A stretch of DNA of 6,952 nt from Chloroflexota bacterium. Its GTDB lineage: Bacteria; Chloroflexota; Anaerolineae; Aggregatilineales; UBA2796. Shown one piece after another: positions 1 to 5,795 of the stretch; the first letter of the stretch is position 1; the number at the start of each line of letters is the position of its first letter. The translations under genes were made by a program, and so were the position numbers. The DNA lies in contig JAGHYP010000150.1 in assembly GCA_017743585.1 (NCBI GenBank), forward strand, positions 1 to 6,952, read 5' to 3'. The notes under the pieces were generated by a model. It did no database searches. It saw only the letters and a program-made list of their open reading frames with translations, and had not been told where the DNA came from.

Positions 1-713
1 CTACAGTGACCAGTGAAAGCCCAACGCCGACGTACCAAGTCATCATCGTGTTGCCAAGCCCGACCAGCACGTTCAGCCCAACTGCCACTCATACGTCCAC
101 GCTCGCACAGCCCCCCAGTGCGACGCCTACCGCTACCTACACTGCCACACATACTGTCACTACGACGCCTACTGCTACGGTCACGCCAAGCGCTACGGCC
201 ACGCCGACGCCTTCTCGAACGTTCACGCTGACCTTCACAGCCACATTTACGCCTACTCCGACGACGACGCCGAGCGTCACAATGACGCCAAGCCCGACTT
301 TTTCAAGTACGCCGACCTTCACACCGACAATCACAAGCACGCCGACCTCTGAGTACGGAAAGATAAAGGGATTCATACGGCGCGGCAGCAATGTCGAGAT
401 AAGCGCAATCTACACGCCATACGGTTGGCTGAACATCGCGCCCGTCACTGTCAGGCAATATCGCGCTTGTTACAACATGGGCGCTTGCCCGCTCATCAGC
501 CTTGAGGCAGCGAGCAACAGTCCGCTACTGCTGACCAGTGCGCAAGCGCGCGATTACTGCGCATGGCAATTCGAAGGTAGCGTGCCGAGCTCAGCTGCCC
601 TTGAGGAGGCACTCAGACTCGCCCTTGTCGAGCGCATTGAAGATGAATGGACGCAGGAGATGCTCGGCGATCCAAACAAGAAAGCCTATGTCCGTTGCTT
701 GTTCAAGCAGTGA
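1..713 (+). CDS. 3' part of a Thr/Pro-linker protein with compact FGE/SUMF1-like C-terminal domain (5' end outside window)
   Basis: The frame is open from the window edge, so the GTG at 6 is probably not the real start and the N-terminal part is missing. Numbering from that GTG, residues 1-115 are an almost pure Thr/Pro/Ser/Ala linker (TPT, TATPTPS, TPTFTPT), of the kind that joins a membrane or kinase module to an extracellular domain. Residues 118-235 form a small domain recalling the formylglycine-generating-enzyme (FGE)/SUMF1 family: PVTVRQYRAC (146-155) resembles the family's VTNAQYRAF start, and AQARDYCAW (179-187) resembles its DAxAYCAW. PSSAALEEALR (194-204) resembles LPTEAEWEKAAR, DEWTQEM (213-219) resembles VWEWTxD, and VRC (229-231) resembles the terminal GFRC. 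The normal domain is roughly twice this length or more, so the middle is missing and catalysis is unlikely; a binding role is my inference. Cysteines lie at 155, 161, 185 and 231. The next gene starts 30 bp downstream on the same strand. Confidence 0.8.
   Translation, partial: TVTSESPTPTYQVIIVLPSPTSTFSPTATHTSTLAQPPSATPTATYTATHTVTTTPTATVTPSATATPTPSRTFTLTFTATFTPTPTTTPSVTMTPSPTFSSTPTFTPTITSTPTSEYGKIKGFIRRGSNVEISAIYTPYGWLNIAPVTVRQYRACYNMGACPLISLEAASNSPLLLTSAQARDYCAWQFEGSVPSSAALEEALRLALVERIEDEWTQEMLGDPNKKAYVRCLFKQ
40..355 (+). repeat. Low-complexity Thr/Pro-codon tract
   Basis: An irregular coding repeat built from variants of acgcc(g/t)ac(g/t) and related ACN/CCN codons encodes the Thr/Pro linker of the first gene. 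Units are imperfect and differ in third-position choice, so this is a selected low-complexity protein tract and not a recently expanded DNA repeat. Such tracts are prone to slippage and to assembly collapse. Confidence 0.75.
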
Positions 714-731
714 AAGCAAAAACAACCTTTT

Positions 732-737
732 GAGGAG
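732..737 (+). promoter_or_regulatory. Ribosome binding site GAGGAG
   Basis: GAGGAG lies 6 nt before the ATG at 744. It fixes that start codon and lies inside the 30-bp gap after the preceding stop, which supports co-transcription of the two genes. Confidence 0.8.
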
Positions 738-743
738 AAAACG

Positions 744-1817
744 ATGCGCAAATCTCTGATTTCCATTTCCGTGATCCTAGCGCTGCTGCTCGTGCCTCTG
801 CTCACTGCTGCTGCGCAGCGCCCTGAAGTGACCAAAGACGGCATTCTAGTCTGCGTGCGCCTTGCCAGTGGTGAGAACTACGCTATCTTGTTTCGCCAGA
901 CGACAAGTTTTGGCTTGCTCGTGCCTAAGGAGGGGCGCGTCACGATCAGCGCTGCTTCCAAGCTATCTGCTTTTCTGTACCGCATTGCGCCCGATGCCCC
1001 GTCAGGCGGCTACCGTTTTTCCGAGCTGATCGCTCAGAGCTTCTCTCAGCGCGAACTGCCGCCTGAGACCAACTGCGCAGATCAACTCACCACGGTTGTG
1101 CCTGAACGCAGCGCTCTTTTCTCAACCCTTGACTTCCCCGTCAATGAGCAGCGCGCGCTCGTCGTCCAAACTGACCCTCAAGCGCCAATGCCAAGCGAGG
1201 TGCTAGGCGTGCTGGGAATTGAGCTGAATGTTCAAGGCTTGGCCGTGCCCATCAGTTTCCAGCTATTGCAGACAAGCAAAGTGGACCGCGAGATCCAATT
1301 TCGGCTTTTGAGTGGATCAGGGCGCGCTGTGTATAGCGTAGTCGCTAACAAGCTATTTGATCTGCGGCAGAGCCTGCCCGATCTGCCCAATCCTGTGCCT
1401 GAGGATTTCACCAGCTTGGTTCAAGCCAGCAGTTTCGCCTTCAACGTGCGGCGCTTCAAAAATCCTGCAGACCTCTACACCTTTCTCGCTCGCAACAACA
1501 TGCGAATCCATCCCGCCTATGGCTTGTTCTCAGTCGCTGATGAACAAGTTTACATCGGCGGCTTTTTCAGCATTCGCATGGATGCCGAGAAAGCCGAGCG
1601 TCTGCCGCGTTTTGAACCTAATAGCCGTGTGCGTGCGCTGCCCGGCGCAGTGGCAAACTATTTCGCTCTATCGAAGCCCGATGAAGTGCTAGGGCGCTTG
1701 CAAGGCAACAGCGTCATCACAGTCAATACAGTGGACGAAGAAGGGCGCTTGTTGGTCTCAGTCGGCGGCAACCGCAACGTCTTTATCGAAGCATGGCTGG
1801 TCGAAGTGGCTGAGTGA
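744..1817 (+). CDS. Secreted protein of unknown function with probable C-terminal SH3-like domain
   Basis: This encodes 357 residues starting at an ATG with a strong GAGGAG ribosome binding site. Residues 1-25 are a classical Sec signal peptide: MRKS, a hydrophobic core ISVILALLLVPLL, then TAAAQ with likely cleavage after AAA. The mature protein is beta-rich with no transmembrane helix. Two cysteines, C37 and C111, could form a disulfide. Residues 293-354 read like a bacterial SH3-type fold: NSRVRALPG (compare VNVRSGPG), then EVLGRLQGNSVITV, then EGRLLVSVGG, and a closing IEAWLVEV (compare GWV). The region from 26 to 290 matches no family I recognise. A segment PADLYTFLARNN (241-252) followed by VYIGGFFSI (269-277) looks like an ordered repeat-free domain. 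It lies 30 bp after the FGE-like gene, suggesting an operon and an extracytoplasmic partner protein. Its function is unknown. Confidence 0.85.
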   Translation: MRKSLISISVILALLLVPLLTAAAQRPEVTKDGILVCVRLASGENYAILFRQTTSFGLLVPKEGRVTISAASKLSAFLYRIAPDAPSGGYRFSELIAQSFSQRELPPETNCADQLTTVVPERSALFSTLDFPVNEQRALVVQTDPQAPMPSEVLGVLGIELNVQGLAVPISFQLLQTSKVDREIQFRLLSGSGRAVYSVVANKLFDLRQSLPDLPNPVPEDFTSLVQASSFAFNVRRFKNPADLYTFLARNNMRIHPAYGLFSVADEQVYIGGFFSIRMDAEKAERLPRFEPNSRVRALPGAVANYFALSKPDEVLGRLQGNSVITVNTVDEEGRLLVSVGGNRNVFIEAWLVEVAE

Positions 1818-1822
1818 GCGCC

Positions 1823-2116
1823 TCAGCTCGCCTCTTCGGGTGGGCGCACTAGGTTGCTCGCGCAGGGCGGGCAGCCGATCCCAGAAATAGCAGGCGCTGG
1901 CGTGATCGGATCGCGCATTTCGAGCAACCGCACTTGCTGGTGGCAGATCAGCTGGGCATAAGCGCGGCGCGGAGCGAAAGGCCAGCGGGGCGATCAGGTC
2001 AGGCGGCGAGCCTTGAATCAGGCTCCTAAGCGTAAGCGTGGATTGAAGACATCTTCGATGGAACGCGCCAAAGTCACCAGCGGCCATTGAAGATGGAATT
2101 CAATCTGTGCGCTTGC
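1823..2116 (-). pseudogene. Broken minus-strand coding remnant downstream of the glycosyltransferase
   Basis: The 374 bp between the convergent genes hold no intact gene, but the minus strand shows coding-like reading. One frame gives QWPLVTLARSIEDVFNPRLR at about 2030-2095, followed by a stop at 2018-2020. A second frame continues in register as LRSLIQGSPPDLIAPL (about 1987-2034). The first frame then resumes after a stop at 1994-1996 with RWPFAPRRAYAQLICHQQ and ends, after a CPPC motif, at a stop at 1823-1825, just 5 bp past the plus-strand gene's stop. Codon third positions are GC-rich, as in the neighbours. Paired compensating frame changes, or two in-frame stops, would explain the pattern. 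The most likely reading is a decayed third gene of the minus-strand operon. I do not recognise the family; the CPPC could have been a metal-binding or redox pair. Chance open frames in GC-rich DNA remain possible. Confidence 0.38.
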
Positions 2117-2191
2117 CTAGCGCGGCCCACTTGTCGCTCGCAGATGAGGGCGCCAGTGTTGATTCGGCCGCAAAAGGCCCCGCAAAAAACT

Positions 2192-3397
2192 TTATTGGCC
2201 TTTGAGCGTAATACATTCCGCGTAAAGTTGCGCAACTTGTTCGGCAACTTTCTTCCAGCGGAAAGTGTTCTCTGCCCATCTTTGCGCCGCTGCGCCCATG
2301 CTGTGCCGCAGATTTGGCGACTCCAACAACTGCTGCAGCGCGCGGGATAGTGCGCCTACGTTGCGCTCGGCGATCAGCGCCGCGCCGTGCGCAGCCGCCT
2401 CAGGCATGTTGCAGCCTTCGGTCAAGAGCAGCGCACAGCCGCTGGCAGCCGCCTCCAGCGCCGCCAATGCCAAACCTTCGCCGACAGCGGGCAACGCGAA
2501 AATTTCGGCGGCTGCCAGTGCGGCAATTCGCTCGCGTCCCGTCAACAGACCTGCTACTGTGACGCGCTCGCCCAGCTGTTGCGCCGCGATCAAGCGCTCC
2601 ACCTCGCGCAGCATGCCCGCGTCCGCGCCTGCGATCAGCAGATGTGCATCTGCTCCGCTGCGCAGCGCCTCGCCAAAGGCGGGGATCAGGTACTGCAAGC
2701 CTTTGCGCTCATGTAAACGCCCCAAGAATAGCACGATTGGCACGTTGCCGATGCCGAAGCGCCTGCGCAACGCGGCAATATCCTCGCCCAGCTGCGGATG
2801 CGCCAAGCCTGCCCAGATATCCTCGCCAACTGCGTTCGGAATCACGCGAACAAGCGGCACAGGCAGCTTGAGGCGCCGCCAGTACGCTTCAACCTGAGCG
2901 CGTTCTATCTCGGTCACTGCTGCCACGCCTGCGATGTGGCGCGCCGTGTAGCGCCCGAACAACCGATCCCAGAGCCGCTTGGCTGCGCTGCGCCCTGTCT
3001 CCACAGGGAGCGTGCCCTGCAGGGAGAGGACAATCGGCGCGCTCGGCTTGGCGCGCACTGTCAGCAACGCCTCAAGGGAGCGGAACTCGTGCAGATGGAC
3101 GACCTGCGCTTGCGGCAGGGCAGCGCGCAGCAGCTTCGTGAAGCCAATCGGTGTGGAGAGGTTGTAGCGCGCGCGCAGGCTCGGCAGCAAGTTCGGCGCG
3201 CGCTGCACATGCACGCCGTCGCGCATCTCGTCAAGCGTCGCGATGCGCCCGCCGCGCAGATCGGCGATATCTGTGGTCAGCACGCGCACTACGTCGCCGC
3301 GCTCAACTTGCGCCACAGCAAGGTCGGTGACGGCGCGCGCCACGCCGCCGAACGCCCAGGCGGGCGCGTAGTAAGGTGTGACGTGCAGCACGTTCAT
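2192..3397 (-). CDS. Glycosyltransferase family 4 (GT-B fold)
   Basis: The 401-residue product has the usual length for a GT4-type, retaining, nucleotide-sugar-dependent glycosyltransferase. The N-terminal acceptor domain opens with MNVLHVTPYYAPAWAFGG (1-18), containing the glycine loop GGVAR (17-21), and includes HLHEF (101-105). The linker has VIPNAV (185-190), as in the family's VIPNGV. The C-terminal donor domain starts with FLGRLHERKGL (224-234), in which R227 and K232 match the phosphate-binding pair. It carries the E-x7-E motif as E307 and E315 within GEGLALAALEAAASG (306-320), followed by EGCNMPEA (327-334). No transmembrane segment is visible, so it should act at the cytoplasmic face of the membrane. 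Its ATG overlaps the stop of the upstream membrane protein by 4 bp (ATGA), which indicates translational coupling. Family assignment is firm; the sugar and acceptor cannot be deduced. A polysaccharide, glycolipid or protein-glycan pathway is likely. Confidence 0.95.
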   Translation of the reverse strand: MNVLHVTPYYAPAWAFGGVARAVTDLAVAQVERGDVVRVLTTDIADLRGGRIATLDEMRDGVHVQRAPNLLPSLRARYNLSTPIGFTKLLRAALPQAQVVHLHEFRSLEALLTVRAKPSAPIVLSLQGTLPVETGRSAAKRLWDRLFGRYTARHIAGVAAVTEIERAQVEAYWRRLKLPVPLVRVIPNAVGEDIWAGLAHPQLGEDIAALRRRFGIGNVPIVLFLGRLHERKGLQYLIPAFGEALRSGADAHLLIAGADAGMLREVERLIAAQQLGERVTVAGLLTGRERIAALAAAEIFALPAVGEGLALAALEAAASGCALLLTEGCNMPEAAAHGAALIAERNVGALSRALQQLLESPNLRHSMGAAAQRWAENTFRWKKVAEQVAQLYAECITLKGQ

Positions 3398-5310
3398 GGC
3401 ATCTGCTTCACGCGGTAGACCTGTGCACCGTCTCGCTCGAAGACAAGCTCAAGGTATGGCAGCTCGGCGATAGCTGCCGCGTCATAAACCATGTACTCGG
3501 GCAACGGCAAGCGCCAGCGGAACATCCGCGCGAGCGACTCAGGCTTGGCGAACAGTTGTGGCACAATCACATAGTCCACGCCGTAGCGCACGAAGAGCTC
3601 TTGGTGCGCAGGATCGCGTGGGTTGCGCCAAAAAGCGCGGAAATCTTCCCACATCGCCTCGACGCGCTCGGTATTGGCGAAGAACGGTTGCCCGCGGAAG
3701 AAGACAGTGTTGCGCTGCGCGATGACCGGCGCCCAATCCGCCTCATGCAAGCCGGGATGGTTCAGGATCAAGGCGTCGCGGCGCGTATTTTGGCTCAGCC
3801 AGCGCATCGCTTCCACATCGGCGTGGCTGGAGAACGCGCCGAAAAACTGTATCGGCAGGGTCTTGCTGAACGCCAGCAACGGCTCGGCAAAGGCGACGCT
3901 GAGCAGCGCAGCCGCTATGACCGCGCCCATCAGCGGCAAGCTGACGCGGCGTAACCATCGCTCAAACGCCTCGCGCCGCCGCGAAGCGAGCCACAGCAAG
4001 CCGACGCCGCCCAAATACATATACGGGATGATCGGACCGTGCCACGCCACGCTGAACGGATACTCATATTTGATGACCGGGGCCAGCAGCGTCGGGAACA
4101 GTGCTTTCAAGATGCCCGTGCTTGAGAAATCTATCACCAAGATCAGCCACGCGATCATGGTCAGGTCGAGGACGCTGCGCCGCTGCAAGCCGAGCGCGAT
4201 GCCGATTAGCGCCAGCAGCACAATGACACCGCCGTGATAGATCGTAATCACCAACAAGTGACTCAGACTGCTCTCAAATGGAGAGCGAATATCGCTGCCC
4301 AACAGGGGCGCGATCTGCACTAGCCATGGCGAGATGCCGATGATTGCCACAAGCGGTATGCCTATCACTAGCCCGAGCCAGCGCGGCAGAAAAGCGCGCC
4401 AATTGTGTCGTCCATCGAGCCACGCCAGCAAGACGAATGGCGCGTAGCCTAGGCCGAGCACAATCGTCATGTCAGGTTGTGCCAAGGGCATCGCGCCAAG
4501 GCACAGCGCTGCACTGATGAAATCCGCGCGGCGCCCTTCTTTGGCGTATCGCATGGCGAAAGTCATGAAAGCGAGAGCGAAGACCAAGCCGAGCAGCGCC
4601 GTGAAGTGCGAATCCATGTAGGCAAGGAAGAGTCCGAGTCCGATCAGCGCGCTGAACGCCATCGCCACGCCGTAGCGCCGCGAGCCGCGCGCCATCTCAG
4701 GGTCAAGCTCGTTGCCGAAGTCATAAGCTGTCCAGATGAAGGTCAGCGATAGCACAGCGCCGATGGCGAATTGAATGGTGTGAATGCCCGCGTTCAAGCG
4801 CTCGCTCAGGTAGGCGACGAGCGCCGGAAAGCCGGGCGAATAGAGCCAGTTGACTTCGGGATGAAACGGCGCAAGCGTGGTGAAACTGCCGCTCTCGCGT
4901 AAAGTGAGCACTAGGTAGCCGAAGCCTTGTGCGTCGGTATCGAGCGGCACGGGCAAGATCAGAATCGGCGCGATAAAGATCGCGGCCACCATTGCGAAGA
5001 AAGCCAACTCGCGCGGGCCTGGCCAGCCTTCATATTCGCGCGTGCCGCCTTCTGACTCGGCGCGGAACATGCCCGCCGAGAGCGTGCCCGCGAAGAAGAT
5101 GCCGACGAGCGCCGCAAACCACATGTAGTCAATCACCAGCGTGTTCCAGCCGAAAAGCGCAGCGTAGAAGATGCTGCCCGCCGTCACAAAGGCGAGCGCA
5201 AGCGACGCCGCCAAGCCAATGCGCGGGCTATGAGTCGGCAGGGCAGGCGCCAGCATTGCGCCAGCGCCTAGCACGATCGATCCGAAGACGAAGATCACAA
5301 AAAGAGGCAT
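3394..5310 (-). CDS. Polytopic membrane protein with GT-C-like architecture
   Basis: The product has 638 residues. About 12-13 hydrophobic helices span residues 3-476 (for example 3-22, 33-54, 62-82, 102-121, 175-197, 213-253, 281-298, 310-330, 352-374, 381-400, 425-441, 456-476). A soluble, presumably extracytoplasmic tail covers 490-638. After the fourth helix the first large loop carries PLDTDAQGFGY (122-132), a D-x-D pair at D124 and D126 in the position where GT-C enzymes (PMT/ArnT type) bind a lipid-linked sugar, followed by HPEVNWLYSPGFPAL (150-164). The tail shows elements common in this class: EAMRWLSQNT (500-509), YGVDYVIVPQ (576-585) and DGAQVYRV (627-634). I infer a lipid-phosphate-sugar-dependent transferase or a glycan-assembly partner; this is not proven. 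The ATG at 5310 has only a weak ribosome binding site but begins directly before the first helix. The stop overlaps the glycosyltransferase start (ATGA). Confidence 0.85.
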   Translation of the reverse strand: MPLFVIFVFGSIVLGAGAMLAPALPTHSPRIGLAASLALAFVTAGSIFYAALFGWNTLVIDYMWFAALVGIFFAGTLSAGMFRAESEGGTREYEGWPGPRELAFFAMVAAIFIAPILILPVPLDTDAQGFGYLVLTLRESGSFTTLAPFHPEVNWLYSPGFPALVAYLSERLNAGIHTIQFAIGAVLSLTFIWTAYDFGNELDPEMARGSRRYGVAMAFSALIGLGLFLAYMDSHFTALLGLVFALAFMTFAMRYAKEGRRADFISAALCLGAMPLAQPDMTIVLGLGYAPFVLLAWLDGRHNWRAFLPRWLGLVIGIPLVAIIGISPWLVQIAPLLGSDIRSPFESSLSHLLVITIYHGGVIVLLALIGIALGLQRRSVLDLTMIAWLILVIDFSSTGILKALFPTLLAPVIKYEYPFSVAWHGPIIPYMYLGGVGLLWLASRRREAFERWLRRVSLPLMGAVIAAALLSVAFAEPLLAFSKTLPIQFFGAFSSHADVEAMRWLSQNTRRDALILNHPGLHEADWAPVIAQRNTVFFRGQPFFANTERVEAMWEDFRAFWRNPRDPAHQELFVRYGVDYVIVPQLFAKPESLARMFRWRLPLPEYMVYDAAAIAELPYLELVFERDGAQVYRVKQMP

Positions 5311-5348
5311 GGTCGCTCACAATTTTCTGCAGTTCGAGGATCGGCGTG

Positions 5349-5354
5349 AGTATA
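5349..5354 (-). promoter_or_regulatory. Possible -10 element (TATACT) just upstream of the membrane-protein gene
   Basis: On the minus strand TATACT lies 38 nt before the ATG and would place a transcript start near 5342. No good -35 hexamer sits at 16-18 nt: TTGAGA at 5362-5367 is only 7 nt away. The call is therefore weak. It would give the operon a promoter downstream of the terminator at 5391-5423. Confidence 0.3.
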
Positions 5355-5390
5355 CCGTATTTCTCAAGCGCGCTGCGCAGGGCGTGGAGC

Positions 5391-5423
5391 GAAACAAAAC
5401 AGCCCGCATTGGCTTGCGGACTG
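5391..5423 (-). terminator. Intrinsic terminator reading on the minus strand
   Basis: As minus-strand RNA the arms are CAGUCCGCA and UGCGGGCUG with an AGCCAA loop, giving nine consecutive pairs including one U-G wobble, followed directly by UUUUGUUUC. On the plus strand the same position is a C-A mismatch, so the element is built for leftward transcription. Flanking AAAA (5425-5428) can extend the stem against the U-tract. No protein gene is seen upstream of it on the minus strand. It therefore ends a small RNA, or acts as an attenuator for the membrane-protein gene that begins 80 bp further on. Confidence 0.75.
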
Positions 5424-5443
5424 CTTTTGTGTAAACCGCTCGC

Positions 5444-5491
5444 GCTAAGTCTATATCCCGCTAAATCTATTTCCAGCTAACTCTATTCAGC
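5444..5491. repeat. Three tandem copies of a 16-bp repeat (GCTAA-N-TCTAT core)
   Basis: The copies begin at 5444, 5460 and 5476: GCTAAGTCTATATCCC, GCTAAATCTATTTCCA and GCTAACTCTATTCAGC. They share GCTAA, then one variable base, then TCTAT. A fourth copy with the same core lies at 5554-5564, on the other side of the hairpin at 5492-5527. A period of 16 is not a multiple of 3, which argues against a protein repeat. Regulator binding sites or RNA pairing partners are possible. Confidence 0.65.
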
Positions 5492-5542
5492 AGCGCCGCC
5501 CGTCAAGATTTAACAACAGACGGCGCTCAAAATCTTTTGGAC
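5492..5542. other. Crossing inverted repeats (hairpin / pseudoknot-like element)
   Basis: AGCGCCG (5492-5498) is complementary to CGGCGCT (5521-5527). AAGATTT (5505-5511), inside the loop of that hairpin, is complementary to AAATCTT (5530-5536) just outside it, with a further GTC/GAC match at 5502-5504 and 5540-5542 across a 3-nt bulge. The two pairings cross, so they form either a pseudoknot or two alternative states. Confidence 0.5.
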
Positions 5543-5604
5543 GATCTAAGTACGCTAAATCTATTGCAAAACTTCTTGGCTTGCGCGCGTTCGATGCGAC
5601 CTGC

Positions 5605-5632
5605 ATTCTAGCGCATCAAAGGCATATCGCAA
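5605..5632 (-). promoter_or_regulatory. Candidate minus-strand promoter overlapped by an inverted repeat
   Basis: On the minus strand TTGCGA (5627-5632) and TAGAAT (5605-5610) are separated by 16 nt, matching the housekeeping hexamers at four and five of six positions. The predicted start is near 5598. An imperfect inverted repeat (TTTGATGCG with CGCATCGAA, 5590-5598 and 5612-5620) is centred on the -10, as an operator would be. The prediction is from sequence alone. Confidence 0.35.
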
Positions 5633-5663
5633 TGGTCAGATAATCGAGGTTTGATGAACAATC

Positions 5664-5682
5664 CTTGAGCAAGATGCTCAAG
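5664..5682. other. Perfect 7-bp inverted repeat (CTTGAGC / GCTCAAG)
   Basis: The arms are perfect with a 5-nt AAGAT loop. No T-run follows on either strand, so it is not a standard terminator. It may be an operator or an RNA hairpin. A second inverted repeat begins 2 bp further on. Confidence 0.45.
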
Positions 5683-5683
5683 C

Positions 5684-5707
5684 TTTATGTTATGTGTTGT
5701 ACATAAA
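5684..5707. other. AT-rich inverted repeat (TTTATGT / ACATAAA)
   Basis: Two 7-bp arms are separated by 10 bp, in the most AT-rich part of the window. The size and spacing resemble a dimeric regulator site. It lies about 90 bp before the first small plus-strand frame and about 290 bp before the peroxiredoxin start. Confidence 0.4.
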
Positions 5708-5795
5708 ATGTTTAATGTTTGTTGAGATGAGCGCAAGGCGTATGAACTCCGAAGTCCAAGGCGCCCTTGGGCAGGCGGTCTCAGCCGTTTAAATC

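Larger units (their letters stand above)
5395..5598 (-). ncRNA. Candidate small RNA or attenuated leader
   Basis: A candidate minus-strand promoter (5605-5632) and an intrinsic terminator (5391-5423) bracket about 200 nt. This stretch has no convincing gene but several internal pairings. One is a 7-bp stem of 5521-5527 with 5492-5498; another is a 7-bp helix of 5530-5536 with 5505-5511 that crosses the first, an H-type pseudoknot topology. It also contains the 16-bp repeats. If terminated it would be a short RNA; if read through it is a leader of the glycosyltransferase operon. No known riboswitch family was recognised. A 39-codon minus-strand frame (5487-5606) crosses it but has no ribosome binding site. 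This is an inference from layout and pairing only. Confidence 0.35.
5311..5795. other. Intergenic region between divergent gene groups
   Basis: The 485 bp hold no convincing protein gene. They separate the leftward glycosyltransferase operon from the rightward peroxiredoxin group. The content is the terminator, the repeats, the crossing hairpins, the candidate minus-strand promoter and the two inverted repeats listed individually. A 21-codon plus-strand frame, ATG 5727 to TAA 5790-5792, ends 3 bp before the next small frame. It has no clear ribosome binding site and is not called as a gene. Confidence 0.7.

Noticed and set aside
1818..1860. GCGCC/GGCGC inverted repeat after the secreted-protein stop, as a plus-strand terminator
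   Set aside because: The stem is about 5 bp with a loop over 20 nt and no T-run follows.
2162..2182. GGCC-gcaaaa-GGCC hairpin after the glycosyltransferase stop, as its terminator
   Set aside because: Only 4 bp of stem built from a self-complementary tetramer, without a suitable T-run after it on the minus strand.
5395..5429. The same hairpin as a plus-strand terminator
   Set aside because: On the plus strand one stem position becomes a C-A mismatch and no plus-strand gene lies upstream, so the minus-strand reading is favoured.
4992..5480. 162-codon plus-strand frame opposite the membrane protein
   Set aside because: Arg/Ser/Ala/Pro-rich low-quality translation antisense to a clear coding frame. 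It is a codon-bias shadow in GC-rich DNA.
5487..5606. 39-codon minus-strand frame through the repeat/hairpin region, as a leader peptide or small gene
   Set aside because: It has no ribosome binding site, its ATG falls inside the -10-like element, and its length is within chance expectation. It would need conservation data.
5727..5792. 21-codon plus-strand frame ending 3 bp before the 52-residue frame
   Set aside because: No clear ribosome binding site, very short, and no regulatory codon run typical of an attenuator peptide.
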